64,000 nt of DNA from Armillaria gallica (GCA_037576215.1 JBANDB010000004.1:3410001-3474000), one strand, 5' to 3'. Positions 35,183 through 47,403 are shown, counted from the stretch's first letter. Made by a program: numbers and translations. Notes: a model not told the origin generated them from the sequence alone.

Positions 35183-36340
35183 ATGTCGAACTACAACCAC
35201 TTTGGCAATGGTATGTCCCTTGCTCTTTGTAATCTCCCTGCTCGCTGACTGAATAGTTCAGAATATTATCACCTATACCCCACGACCGTCGCATCTGATA
35301 AATACGTCCCCGTTTCAGAGCCATTTCTCTCTCACGAGAGCTACTATGTTCCCAATGGTAAGTTTCCTTCGCACCAGCCGGGGCTGCCGCTGAACTGTCT
35401 TCGCAGGATACGTCGACGAATTCGGGGCATCTAGCTCAGTGTACCAGCCTGGCCCTTCTGTAAAGCCCAATACAGCCAGTACGTGTTGCCATCGTTCTTC
35501 GCTTCCCCGTCTCCATCTCATTGCTTCTATCAGTCCCTTTGCATATACCTTTCACACCCTCCCATAACACGGCCCAAGCACAATACGAGGTCGACGAATA
35601 TAGTAAGTACCCGCCTCCGATTTCCAATTCCTGGGTCTTACAAGCATCTGTAGCTGACGTCTCTGCCGTTTCACCTTGGCCTCAAGAATACAACATGTCA
35701 TTTTCAGGGGCACTCACCTCATCGGAATCGTGGACACCCTTTGGTCCGACGACAGCTGAATCGACCCCAGATCGTAAGTGTTTTCGCTTTTTTTTCGACG
35801 ATCATTTCGCATATTTACTCTCGTGACATAGTTCTTTTTTCCTCCCCTTCAATAACAGATGACTGCACGAACGTGTTTGATATCCAGTTCGGACATTCAC
35901 TGCAATCACGGTCACAGGAGCTGGAACGGAGTCTTTCCCCGAGCTCTGCCGTCTCCCCGGAGTCGTATCCCTCTCGTGAGGTCGTTCGTCCAACGACAAC
36001 TGCCAAGAAGTCGGCTCCTTCTCAAGACGACCAGTCATCCCCGCGCCGCCGGCATCCGTGTCTCATTCCTGGCTGTCTCCGGCGCTTCACCAGCCAGTAT
36101 ACGCTCAAAGTACACATGCAGGCGCATAAACCGAAGCCCCGCGTTTCGTTTTTATGTACGCTAGGATGCGGTGAACGCTTCTCAAGGCAGCATGATCGCC
36201 TTAGGCATGAGGTTGCCAAACACAACAAGGTGTGCGAGTTCTCATGCGAAGCTTGTGGACGCTTCTTTTCGATGGCCAAAACTTTGGGCAATCACAAGTG
36301 TCCTTTAGCGCAGGGTGGTACACGATGGGTTCATCACTAA
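35183..36340 (+). CDS. C2H2 zinc-finger protein (probable transcription factor)
   Basis: Six exons: 35183-35210, 35262-35357, 35407-35478, 35534-35602, 35654-35773 and 35859-36340; 288 aa. All introns begin GTA and end AG, and all junctions are phase 1. The N-terminal 200 residues are disordered and Tyr/Ser/Pro-rich. The last exon carries a basic stretch SSPRRRHP followed by a classic finger (CLIPGCLRRFTSQYTLKVHM with the final His), a second finger CTLGCGERFSRQHDRLRHEV...H, and a Cys-Cys-His-Cys-like third (CEACGRFFSMAKTLGNHKC). Two to three fingers at the C-terminus of a disordered protein is a common mushroom regulator layout. Nuclear location and DNA binding are expected; target genes are unknown. 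It is the only intact gene between 29.3 and 41.4 kb. Confidence 0.88.
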
Positions 36341-39300
36341 ATGATGGGCCGTATCATCTGGCCATATTATTTATCACATCTTTTTTTATTGTGGTCCTGC
36401 TATTTAGGACAGGTCTTTGGGTGGACGATTGGAAAGCATCAAAGTTTGTACAATACACGATAGCATTAGATTATTATTACGCTGAAATGGATATCATGTC
36501 AGCTCGAATCTTGATGATTATCCAAACTCCCGGGCGGATTTGGTCTATCTGAGCTGCTTGTGTTCGAGCAACGGTACGCCACAATAAGGCATAGCCACAC
36601 GGAGCGTGAAATCAACCGCCATCATCTGATTTCGAATCAGTACTTGAATGATGATGGACCGGCGCTGAAGCTACTGAATGGCTTGGAAATTAAGCGCAAT
36701 TGAATAGTCTAAAGATTTTTGGCCTTCTTTGGTACTTACACCGGGTGGCTCTTGCTAGATTCCGGGCATGGATCATTTTCGGCGCTATTAGGAGATCAAT
36801 TACAGGATGTAATGGTTCACTCTCTGGAAACTACGTACTTGCTTGTCCAGCCGTTTCTCACTGGGCCGAGTCCTTTTGGCTGGCAAAAGGTATCGCCTCT
36901 TTGTAACCGATTTCCGGGAACTTGGACGTGAAGGACGAGGTCCACGGATCCGTTGTACTGTATTCTTGCCCCGGACGTCTCTGAATAGGAAATATGGACC
37001 AACGCTTTATCCGGCTTGTGCGCCTGAACTTCATCGTTCACGCGGATCGCGAAATTAATGAGTAAGTACCTTGCAAGACGCTAGGATGCGCGCGCCCATG
37101 ACAAGCTGCGGTTCCTTCTATCTCGACCCCGATTGCTCGGTATGGATATTCCGAACCTGGACCTTCGTGGCTCTCACACGACGCCGGGAGAACCACGACC
37201 AGAACGAGATGCGCAGCTCCTTCTTGGATGCTCCAGCTGAGTTTCAGAAGAGTAATGGTTATGAATCTTCCGGGCCGGCTGGATGACGAAGGTCGGGTTG
37301 TTCGTATCCGTTGTGTTTGAAGAATGCTTTACGCGCATGTCAGTTGGCGTAAGGGGACTAGCGCGTTCAGAGGGATCCGAACGCGGAGTAGAGTTCGCCA
37401 CGGTATACTGTCTTCTAGTAGCTGTACCGAAGATTTATGAACTGTTTCCCTCATGCAGAATCCGGGTCGTGTTTCAGCTTTCCTTAGAACTTCCGAAGAA
37501 CACCAATGACGAGTAAATGACGAATGGTTGGTAGCTTCTGTGTTTGTAGCTGATATTATATATGTAACAAATATGCATGAATCCAAGACTGTTGCAACTG
37601 TTCGCTTTGACGACACAAGTCCAAGCATGAAATGGAACTTTAATCGGGACCCGTTCGCATGGATTGCTTTTGCGCGGGAAAAAGAAAATTAGTTTTTTTT
37701 GCCTTACACCATGAGGCAATAATAAGTATGACGTCGACTTAGTGCGTGTGGTACATTCATTTATGAAAGCTACGAATCCGATTGTAAATTTAAGGTCCGC
37801 GTCGATATGCAACGCCCAATGTCTGTTATTTCAAGGCATGTGCAGATGTGAGCGTCAGATCGTGAGTCATACATATACCGACGTAGTGACATCCTTCGGT
37901 ACACAACAGCACCCGCCAACAATGCAATATCTTTGATGTCCCTAAGAAATCCTTATCCCACGTTTTCTCAGCTCATATCAACTTCCGCCCTTGCTATGGA
38001 CCTCCTTGTCAATCATCTTAACCTTCTTTACATGTGGGCAGTCGATTAGAGCAAAGGAAGAGGACAGCTATAGACAGTTGTTTCGATAATTTGTATTAAT
38101 GAAAATTGGGACGGACATGCGTTTTCGCGCCCAAATTGGGGCCTAGAGCGCCCAAGTCTTCAAGCTTGTATACTGAAATATGAACCGAGAGGAACACTGA
38201 GGAACAGTGTAAACGGTTTACTCCGGAAGCATTTTTTGAACGTTCAGTTTTTTTCCTGGGTGATTTTCGCACACCCCAATTACAGCCCCGACAGACGGCG
38301 GAGCTCTCGCCATCACCACACGTGCTATGGCTATCAAGACATAAGCGATCTCAGCCATTCATCGAAAAAAAAAACGTGCCCCTTTGTGCCCACAATAATC
38401 AGATTACAATCAACCCGCGTATTGATCAGATCGATTGAATGGATCGACACGACATCCGCCGACATTGAGCGCTGTCATTTGGCGATAACTTGCAATTGGC
38501 TCTCCTCTTCCCGACTTTTTTTTTTTTTTGGTATCAGCCTTCCCGTGTGTTTCGGGACACGAGGCCTGAGGGACGTTATTCAATTGAGAATGAGAAATTG
38601 AAGTAGGAAATGGTACGTTATGAGCCCATCATACGAGCGAAGTGATGCGCCGGTGCCGGTAATAGCAGCGCTCGTACGCCAGCAGTCTCATTGTATTGGG
38701 ATGGTAGGACGTTACATGGAGGCAACTGTATCCCCATTCCGTCGACGTAGAGACCATTCAATAGGGCGTGTAAAAGTTTCGGTCTATCGTGTGGGTCCTA
38801 GTCACTGGAGCGCAGAACTGAGCTGTTTTTACGGGAAGGGAGCTCCCTAATATGGTGGATAAGCCCCTATACCGCAGTTAGAGTTGGAGGCCTGTTGGAA
38901 TGTCGAAGGGAGGAGGTGTGGCTTATCTAAGGCGTAGCGAAGCCAGGCATCCCCTTCACGCTTGTGTTAACTCCGAAAGCTTCTTCTCCGTGACGCCAAG
39001 CTTCTCTCGACCAGCTTTTACGTCTGTGTATTACACCGCATCTATTTACCATCTTAATCCAGAGCCAGCAGGTAGCCACGACTGACGGTAATTGATTTCG
39101 ACAGAGATGGAGTATAGTCATGATCAGCACTTCCGCAGGAAGAACATGTCAGTCTTACGCGTGAGAGACATTTGTCTGGCTCTTGGGGAAAAGAGTGACG
39201 ATAGCGGCAAATATCGAGTACGCCCCTTTGGCAATAAGACGCTGCTAGGACAGTCATCGCGTTTCAAGGCGTACGATGGAGGAACTGGCTGACCGGTGAT

Positions 39301-39735
39301 GGGAGCCACTTGCCAACTTGCAAGCTAGACGATTTTTACACTCCGAATGTATTAAGAGTAGCGCCACTTGGAACATGTTCAGTTCTCGCCACAGATCCCC
39401 GTTCGTACACTGATGGTAGACGTTCAGATGGATAGGAATCGCCCTGATGCGTGTTGATAGAATGTTGCTTGACGATCTCGGATGGGAACATTCTCCTCGA
39501 CTCGACGTTCGATGGTCCCGTGATAAAAAACGACGCTTGCTTTGGATCTACGTTAGCTGGATTCCCGTGGAGAGTAGAGTTGACATGTAGACGTGGCATA
39601 ACGCTGTTTTTTACACTGGTGGGAATGAGATTCACCACCTTGTGTACAGCGAGAGTGCCGCTGGTCAGTCCAAGTGGTAGTACAAATAGAAAACTGGGAA
39701 CTGGGACCGTGGTGGCTCTGTCTCTTCGTTGGAAT
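36341..39735. other. Gene-poor 3.4-kb stretch
   Basis: No supported gene. It contains a 14-base T run (38516-38529) and several unsupported frames (38236-38601 plus, 37812-37474 minus). The minus-strand frame 39809-39336 overlaps the 3' side of the kinase relic but shows no motif after EDVQKYSEAGFVHYKTEE. Confidence 0.5.
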
Positions 39736-40270
39736 CCTCCATAAATGCCATTTCCACGGTTCCTCTGTTTTATAGTGTACGAAACCGGCTTCGGAATATT
39801 TCTGCACATCTTCGAGTGAATAACCCTATCGGTGGTCCACCGTAAGTTAGATTCAAACTAAGCAAGCGTCAATAATGTACTTGGGAAGATAATATAGGGC
39901 GAAGTAGATTTATTGCCGATAGCAACCAGAGGAAATTTGACTGAAATATCCATGGTCAGCCAGGATAGGGTAACTTCGAGCGGACGCACTGACAGGGAGT
40001 AGGCCCAGCAACCGAAAGATAGGCCATCTCATCTAAGCTTCAGGAGCAGGATAACATTCGTATTTGATGAGTTCGTGGAAGTCAATGAGCCTATATTTTC
40101 CATCGAGACAGACAACATTCCGTTCGGCAAAGTTAGTAGAATAGTGGCCCGTCAGGCGATGAAAGTCTATGAGGACGTGAAGGATATTCTTCTTGAGTGG
40201 GCGTAAAGCAAGCGAAACATGGGATATCTCGAACGTCAACATACCGTTCTTCCTTCAAAAGCTCCGAAAA
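39736..40270 (-). pseudogene. Kinase-like relic, inverted paralogue of 6.32-7.06 kb
   Basis: Minus-strand reading: ISHVSLALRPLKKNILHVLI, HRLTGHYSTNFAERNVV, CLDGKYRLIDFHELIKYE, then an intron-like region with a GGTTGCTGGGCCTACTCCC start and, after degradation, EDVQKYSEAGFVHYKTEE at about 39800. In this family NFAERNVV stands in the catalytic-loop position and GKYRLIDFHE is the metal-binding strand. Nucleotide identity with the plus-strand relic at 6.5-7.0 kb spans exons and the intron-like region. The upstream N-lobe is missing, so it is a fragment. Confidence 0.65.
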
Positions 40271-41393
40271 GCTAAGATATGCCACTAGGTTTCCACAGTC
40301 TTCCAAGATCAAACAGCGCTGATGTTCGTTTTTGAAGTACCCACGGAAATAGCGTATCAGAGAGCCTTGTACAAGAGTGAAACAAAATTGATGGTGTTGG
40401 CCTTGCGAGTGAGATCCACAAAATACTACTCGTTGGCGGTAATTTCGAGAACGATATTAGGCCCTGCTACGCACGGGAATGAGGACCTATGTATGTTAGT
40501 AGTCACTGCACATCGACTCGGATTTGAGAATAAAATTTGAAGTTGAAAGAAGTATCTATTCTGCAGCGTTTCCTGTTGACTCCGCTATGGATGGCGACAG
40601 GATAAGGGTTAGCAATGCCATGGCGGAACGAAGAAAGTTGAATAAAGTCACTCAATTGTGACCATTGATCACGCGGTCAGCGTGACTGCGTCGTTGCCTT
40701 TGCTGATTCATGCTGGGAGTACCTATGTGGCACCTTCATCGAGTTCATGTATATGCCTTGTTATTCATCCCGCAGACCAGTTGATTAAGGTGAGCATGCC
40801 TGATCCAAGTCTTATCTCTTGTTCGCCAATTCATTTTTTTCCCTATGCAGGATAGTGCCCTTACCATCGCGCAACCTCAATACCTTGGTCCTTGTCCGCC
40901 GAAGACGAGTCATTCAACAGTAAATTTGGCCAGAGAATTGTGCGTTATACTGAGTTCTCTCCCGAATTCGCACCAGTATCAGAGCATATTCGCCAACACC
41001 TAAGGAGAACTGACGGTTGCCAAGTGTATTCAAAGAGTCAGAACAAATAAAGATTAGCTCGTTTACTAATATGTATACGTTATCTTTCAGCGTCTATTTT
41101 TCGGCAGTGCAGGTGACACGTTTTAGTGGTCTGGGCGCTAGTCTGCATTCTACGCTTCTTCACGACACAAATTGCTTGGTGTAACGGTGGATTGGCAGCA
41201 ACGTACAGTGACTGGGACATGGGTATGTGTGTTTGTCTTGGTTTGATATTGCACGTCTTCATTCTGCAATCACTAGAGGGAAAATCCAAAGAACCTTTGG
41301 AGGAAGAGACGTGGGATTACAAAGATGATGCTAGCTTTTTTGGCGCAGAATAGCGGATGAAGTAAGAACAGTGTTCTAGAGAGACAAGAAATA
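40271..41393. other. Intergenic with one possible small exon
   Basis: Mostly nothing. A 75-codon plus-strand frame (41126-41353) contains a hydrophobic helix (MGMCVCLGLILHVFILQS) and an acidic end, just upstream of the HET gene. It could be an exon or a small membrane-protein relic, but no start or splice partner is clear. Confidence 0.35.
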
Positions 41394-43043
41394 ATGCTTT
41401 GCATGCAGATGCACAAGTATGACCCTCCTGAGGTCACTCTCTCCGCTCTCGCTGAGACTGGTCTAGACGAATCGACTATTCCTGTGTTGAACCAACGGTC
41501 ATACACTGGTAGAAAGGTCATTTCCTCTGCTCTGGCCGACACGTCCTGTGCTGATCTCGGTGTTCATGGAGTTTTCGAGAAGCTCAACACAATCCTCGGC
41601 ACTTCTTACATTCTATCCCCCACGATATCCTCAGTTCTCGAATCTTATGTCAGACGAAACTGGGATTTTGGCACGGTCTATGCTCATTTGCGTTTCTACT
41701 GGTTTCGCTTCGACATCGCCGCAGAGTTGTTTCACAGGGATGAAGAGAATGACTGGGAAATGCGGAAAAATGCGATCGTCGGTGACAGGATCACCAGGCG
41801 GGACATAGTCCCGAGGCGCGTCTGGGATCTTTACGCCAATCGGGTGGTGCCATACTGGGTTGCGCTCGTGGAAGACTGGGTGGGGATATCGCATTCATGG
41901 GTTGTTATGAAAGAGCGCCTGGATGTGATGACACCCATCAACGGGTACGAGTGGCCCGTGCCCATACCGAACGATGCCAACCTTAATCTCATCCGCATCG
42001 AGACGTTGAACTTCGGAGCAGAGTATGCCTGGTTGGATGTTCTGTGTTTGCGGCAGGAGCATGTGATTAGGGAGGATCTACGCAAGGAGGAGTGGAAGTT
42101 GGATGTCCCTACCATCGGATATGCGTATGACGCCCACATTGGTATGCGGGCTCAAGTGGTATGCTATTTAAGTGGACTGGGTCGGCCGATGAATTTCAAA
42201 CAGGGTGTTTTTGAGGGCGACCGAAGTTGGTTCAATCGAGCGTGGACACTACAGGAGATCCCAGGTGGCTCCGAACCGCTCATTGCTGGGGATACAGGCG
42301 ATGACAGGTTCATGGAAGAGGAAATACAAACGAGGGTCCATAGGCAACTGCAATTGTTGTCCGAGATGCGATTAAATCGCGTGACATTTAACATGCTGTC
42401 GCAAATGCAGAGTCGGGTGTCAACAAAGGCTTTGGATAAAGTTGCGGCCTTGGTATACCCTTTTATCGCAAGGTCTGTCCCAATATATGATGCAGCGCAG
42501 TCGGAAGAGGATGCCTGGACAGTCCTCGTGGATGCCATGCCGTCCCCGAATCGGGCAGATTTGTTCTTCTACTACCCTGGGTCTGGGAACAGAAATAAAT
42601 ATTGGCGACCATCATGGAAACAGGCAATGGCACACACAATTCCGTGGTGCGATGTGCCAGCCAATATTGGGTCAGTTTGTCGGACGGAGGAAATAGATTC
42701 TGACTGGTATGAGGGGCCACGTTTTGAATCAATATATGTCAATGGATTGGCTGAAACATTGGACAACCCTCGACAGGGGACTTTGCTCATCAAGGACGGC
42801 ACGAGGGGATCCTGTGAATGCAAAATCGTTGTTGACCACACATACCCGATACCCGATGGTTGGTATGCACTCATAGGCACTGGCGAGTATTACATTGGAT
42901 CAGGTGATATCTGGGTAGTTGGGCGGCTGAGACAGGATGGGAAGTTTGAGAAAGTGTCAGTGATCCATTTAGCAGACTGGGAAGAAATGCGGAAGGTTTG
43001 GGAACTCATAGTTGAGAAATGTGTTAAAACAGTTCTTTGTTGA
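41394..43043 (+). CDS. HET-domain (heterokaryon-incompatibility-type) protein
   Basis: A single exon of 549 aa from the ATG at 41394. The HET core is recognisable from the segments YAWLDVLCLRQE, WKLDVPTIGYAYD, VVCYLSGLGRPM and RSWFNRAWTLQEIPG (residues about 210-300), the typical mushroom version. The N-terminal 200 residues contain an NGYEWPVPIP block leading into the domain. The C-terminal 250 residues include a DAWTVLVDAM helix, WRPSWKQAM and a VVGRLRQDG-type beta section. HET domains in ascomycetes trigger non-self recognition death and are TIR-like in fold; in basidiomycetes the role is mostly untested, so an allorecognition or immunity role is inferred. No intron and no internal stop. 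Confidence 0.88.
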   Translation: MLCMQMHKYDPPEVTLSALAETGLDESTIPVLNQRSYTGRKVISSALADTSCADLGVHGVFEKLNTILGTSYILSPTISSVLESYVRRNWDFGTVYAHLRFYWFRFDIAAELFHRDEENDWEMRKNAIVGDRITRRDIVPRRVWDLYANRVVPYWVALVEDWVGISHSWVVMKERLDVMTPINGYEWPVPIPNDANLNLIRIETLNFGAEYAWLDVLCLRQEHVIREDLRKEEWKLDVPTIGYAYDAHIGMRAQVVCYLSGLGRPMNFKQGVFEGDRSWFNRAWTLQEIPGGSEPLIAGDTGDDRFMEEEIQTRVHRQLQLLSEMRLNRVTFNMLSQMQSRVSTKALDKVAALVYPFIARSVPIYDAAQSEEDAWTVLVDAMPSPNRADLFFYYPGSGNRNKYWRPSWKQAMAHTIPWCDVPANIGSVCRTEEIDSDWYEGPRFESIYVNGLAETLDNPRQGTLLIKDGTRGSCECKIVVDHTYPIPDGWYALIGTGEYYIGSGDIWVVGRLRQDGKFEKVSVIHLADWEEMRKVWELIVEKCVKTVLC

Positions 43044-43822
43044 TTTAATCAGATTCCCAGAGAAACTTGGAGAGCGACGACCAGAGCCAAGATATGCCAG
43101 CGCCACGGCGCCGATTGAAAGAGGACGAAAAGACGGAAGACGAAGTGAGACAGCTGTGAACGTTCCAACAGTGAACAGTGGATTTTCGCTTGTGGTCTCC
43201 TTTCGTTTCCTTGTTCAGACTCTGGACTTGGTATAGAATGCGATACCACTCGCATGCCGATTTCTTGTTGTCATAATGCAGATTTCCTCCGCAAAATTCA
43301 TAGGGCCCAGTAAGGCAAATAATGCCTGCTGTCATCAAATTTTGATGACGACCTCAGGATGTTGTCCTGAGGCCTCTGACTACCAGCCAAAAACAACTTT
43401 GACCGCTCTTCGGCAGAAGACCTATGTACCCGATCTGTCCGTGTCTCAGATCGTCCCAGCGAGTCAACCTAAAATCAAAAACACTAGATTCATACCGTTC
43501 TACCAAGTTGAATCTATGTCCACTGAGCGTGCCTCGCAGTGTACTTGCTACCCCCCAAGTTGCGGTGCAGGTGGGTTCCCTTTCGGGGGAGGCACCGTTC
43601 CCGTGATAGCTTTGATGCGCCTGAGCTAGCCATCATCACCTCGAGATGGTGCTTTACGATGAGACACCCTTCGTGGGCTAAGTCGTTCGCCCTTGACATG
43701 AGTGGGTGCGCTTGATAACGGACATTGGATTTTTTTTTTGATATACATACTATCATATAAAATACATACTCTATCCGACAACACGGTAACGGTTCGTGTT
43801 CAGATACACTTGTCATTGGGCA
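43044..43822. other. Intergenic between convergent genes
   Basis: Only short frames. A T-run (43731-43739) and AT-rich DNA near 43740-43770 may serve as 3' end signals. No gene called. Confidence 0.5.
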
Positions 43823-44833
43823 CTAATCGTCACTAGGCGGGTCGTCGTACCTCCTCACATAGCCGCTGTTCTCAATCTCCAACATAGCCTGGCTAGCCGG
43901 CACATCATCATCCTCATCTAGGATGTTTGGTGGTGCCATGTCGAAACAGCCGTCCTGGTTACTGCTCATATCCGACACGGTAGTTTCGGAAACCACGTCC
44001 GATGCGATGGAATCCAGCGAAGACCGGCGGGCAGGCGAAACAACGGAGGGATCCTGGTAGACGGTCTTGCTCCATTTGTAGAGATCAGAATCTTCCTCCT
44101 CCTCCTCCTCCTCGTCATCATCATGATCCCTTCCTACTGACAACATCCGCCGTTGTTGCTCTAGTCGACTGAATTTGGCCGAGGCTGTAGCTGTCGACTC
44201 TGGGATTGAAGGACTCGGACGATTCTTTCTCGCGGTCTTTATGCATGTCGGACAGTGTCGAGAAAAGTCCATGATGGGACATATCCGTTCGGGATTAGTC
44301 GAGCCCACTATGACAAAAGTAGACTCTTTCTTCGAATAGTCGTGACCAGCGTCATTGTGAGCGGCGTAGCTTACTTTGCCAATTGCATCGAGACGCCTGA
44401 CAGGCACGAATTCGTCGCCTGGTTCGTAGCGATAACAGAGCACGGAGCCGTTGGTGGGCAAAACGATGTGATCGGGATCCTGGGTAGATTCTTCGCGAAG
44501 CTGGAAATGTTTAATGACCCAGTTGCGCTCTTCCTTAGATTCGAGAGTGGTTGGGAGATTGTGAAGGACAGAGACGACAATCTGTGCCATTTTCCAGGAT
44601 GTAAAAGGCGTGTTGCGGTCATCCAGGGTGACAAGGATAGGGTCTTCCCATCTATGGAAAATGGCCCTGGGTATTCTTTCGAAGAATGTAGCGTAGGGTT
44701 CCATGCCATCGATGTCCTTCACAGGAAGGAACTCTGGCGCGTCGCCAAGGGGTTGGCTTTCGGTGGGTTGTGTAGGGGTGGACATCTGATAAGGCGTGTT
44801 AATCGTATTTGGTGTGAGAGGAGAGTAGCTCAC
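43823..44833 (-). CDS. Unknown acidic protein
   Basis: A single minus-strand exon, 336 aa from the ATG at 44833 or 320 from an internal ATG at 44785. The first 200 residues look globular (ATFFERIPRAIFHRWEDPIL, VIKHFQLREES, CYRYEPGDEFVPV and a Cys pair in RHCPTCIKTARKN that could form a small structural site). The last 130 are disordered, with a DDDEEEEEEEDSD run and many Ser. No transmembrane segment, no signal peptide and no family I recognise. The acidic tail suggests a nuclear or cytosolic protein. Codon use and the lack of stops over 1 kb support a real gene. Confidence 0.7.
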   Translation of the reverse strand: MSYSPLTPNTINTPYQMSTPTQPTESQPLGDAPEFLPVKDIDGMEPYATFFERIPRAIFHRWEDPILVTLDDRNTPFTSWKMAQIVVSVLHNLPTTLESKEERNWVIKHFQLREESTQDPDHIVLPTNGSVLCYRYEPGDEFVPVRRLDAIGKVSYAAHNDAGHDYSKKESTFVIVGSTNPERICPIMDFSRHCPTCIKTARKNRPSPSIPESTATASAKFSRLEQQRRMLSVGRDHDDDEEEEEEEDSDLYKWSKTVYQDPSVVSPARRSSLDSIASDVVSETTVSDMSSNQDGCFDMAPPNILDEDDDVPASQAMLEIENSGYVRRYDDPPSDD

Positions 44834-45488
44834 CGTAGAAATTCAGTAGAAAGGATGAAGGATCTAGTGCGTTTTGGATACGTGAATTTATAGTTGAAGA
44901 CAGGAAGAGTGCTGCAGTGGCAACACAAGCATTCCCAACAAAAGGACAATGGATTTCTTTCATCGCTTCATTTGTTCATATGAGTCTAGGCAGCTACCAG
45001 GGTCCCCTATCCCATCTCATCATTACACGGCACGGTACCTTCAGCCTATCATACCAAAGGCTCAGGCTGGCGGCAGTAGAATATAACTTGAACAACAACG
45101 CTTGTGAAGGAAGATCGGATCTGTTACAGCTAAGCCTGGTTGTAATGCTGGCGCAGGCTATGAATATTCAAGAGCTTGCTTGTAGAGAGAAAACCCTGTA
45201 CGAAGAACAAAGGTTAGCTTAAAAGTGGTAGTAGTCGTCGTCGTCGCACTGGCAAGCGGTCCCTAAAGAATGGTGAAATGGAAATAGAAACGTACCGGAT
45301 ATTGCCGAGTGTCTTTATCGCTTTCCCCTCAAGCCACTCCGTCATAAGGGACGATCTTTTTGTCTCTTTCTTCTGAACGCGTCCTCCGTTTTCTAATCTT
45401 GAAGTATTCAGTACGCCTCTCCTCCACACGACCGTATAGGATCGCAGGCGTGGCTGCATGCGTCGGATGTTCCTGCCCAAATCATAAC
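44834..45488. other. Intergenic between divergent units
   Basis: No coding sequence supported. It should contain the promoter of the minus-strand acidic-protein gene. Confidence 0.5.
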
Positions 45489-47248
45489 ATGCCAGGCCAA
45501 ATTCCTTTACGAGGACTGGAATCTCTACTTACTGAATCACCGTCGCTCAAGCTTCTCTCCCAGACCAATGATGTCCCTCTTCCCGGAGAGGTCAATGTTG
45601 TCCACGCAGACATAGCCGAAGCAAGCCAGTTTATTTCGCAGCTGCGCCGTGAACAATCCGTAAAAAGGCAGGGACAGCAAACCATTAGAGAGCATCTAGC
45701 ATGACTTGATGAACTCTTAAAGTTGCAGGATGACGTCTGTCAGCAAGTCGAGACGTTCATGGCGGAGAAAAGTTCTATTCTCAGCTGTGTACGGCGAGTA
45801 GCTACGGAAATTCTTCATGAAATCATCCTTGCGAGCGTGAAATTCCCCCTCATCAGGCATGGCATCCGTGTGAAGGTTTGAACGATTGGGTCATTCAACA
45901 TCCGACGACACCGCTGGATAGTATTGGCTTGGTCTCCAAGAGGTGGCTTGCGGCCGTGCCCTCCTGCGGCAAAATATGGTCGTATATTCACATCGAAGAT
46001 ACCAACCTTTACACGGAAGAGAGCCCCAGTGCGCGTCGTCTCGTCCGACACATTAAACGCTAGGCTTCATGTCCCCGAGTCACTGTCTCAATCTACCAGC
46101 CTTTCTCCTTCGATATTGTATCCTGTCCGGACCGTCTTCTCTCCTTTCTCGCCTCCTTCTCAAACAGAATCAGAGATTTATATCTCTTCGTATCCATGAA
46201 TATGCTCAAAGATCTCACCGCCCTCCAGAGCTCTTTGCAGTCTCTTCATACTTGCATTATGATTTTCTCCGACGGGACAGAGCCTCCTGTTTATAGCGAA
46301 GAAGTACAGTATAAAATCGAATTTTGCCGAGATGCTCCAAAGTTGCAGAAAGTTGATCTATAGGAGGCCGGTCCATTGCCATATTCTGGCTACATCGTTC
46401 TTCCTTGGAACCATATCAAGATATTCAAATGTATCGGCGTCACATTTTGGGTGAATATCCACGAGATCCTCGGCATTCTGCAGGAGGCACGGGACCTCGA
46501 GGGGTGCATATTACACTGCCAGGTCCTGGATGACACGACCATCAACTTCGACTACCGTGTTGTGGCTTGTTCAAAACTACGCTCCTTCTGTTCGATAGGC
46601 GACGACAGGAGATGGGCCACAGGGGTTAGAACGCTGTTGGATAACATGGAAGCACCAGCACTCACTCACTTGGACATTGCGTTCGAAGACCTGCTGGCGA
46701 ACGGGGACATTACGCACGTAATGCCGTTGATCATGAAGTTCGCTGAAAGATCTCGCTGCAAGTTGACGTACTTACGTGTAGCGAATATGATGGTGTCGAG
46801 GGAAGACACATCATACATTCTTCAGTCCTTCAACTCGCTGGAAGAGCTACACCTCTCGAATGTCGGTCCGGATGCGCTTATGAACGTTTATCTGCGCCAA
46901 CTTACTTTTGACTCTCAGGATGGAGTATTTCCTTGTGCGTTGCCTATGTTGCATACTCTTCAACTTGAGGGCGAATGGTCTTTCAGTGCCACCGACTTTG
47001 TTGAAATGGCCGCTTGGAGGCGGACGCACCATTACGTGCCTTTGAGGCGTCTCGATCTCTTCGTTTAGGAGGACAAGAATGTTGATCTTACCCTCCGCCA
47101 CGAGAACCTCCTGCATTCCATATGTTCTGCTTTGAGTATCTACGAGAGAGGTGGGCTATCATTTAACGTGGCTCACGTTTATTCGGAGCAATACGAGGAT
47201 ACCCTCATGTGTATGCACCGTGCACAAGGAGAGCCCGAGAGTCCATGA
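45489..47248 (+). pseudogene. F-box protein pseudogene (coiled-coil F-box type)
   Basis: Remains of a roughly 580-aa mushroom F-box protein: SNDVP-like start (LLSQTNDVPLPGEVNVVHAD), a coiled coil, the ILSCVRRVATEILHEIIL F-box core, SKRWLAAVPSCGKIWSYIHI, then leucine-rich-like segments (TYLRVANMMV, LEELHLSNV, LRRLDLFV). Frame 1 has a TGA at 45702-45704 and ends at 45879. The rest continues in another frame from about 45869 with TAG stops at 46061, 46361 and 47066 and a final TGA at 47246. Homology-like sequence runs straight across each stop, so they are not introns. It would have been an SCF ubiquitin-ligase adaptor. Confidence 0.8.
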
Positions 47249-47403
47249 GTCCGTAACGCACATATCAGTTTCCTTTTGTTGAACGAGCGGGCGCAATCTA
47301 CTAAAAGCCGCTGTCTCCGAAGACATGTAAACTGTTCTAGTACTTCATATACATAAGATCTATTGACGTGTAAGATATAACAGAAGTCAACCAATTATGC
47401 ATT

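Noticed and set aside
38236..38601. 121-codon plus-strand frame containing a T-run
   Set aside because: The frame includes a 14-base T homopolymer coding a Phe run and has no motif; treated as chance.
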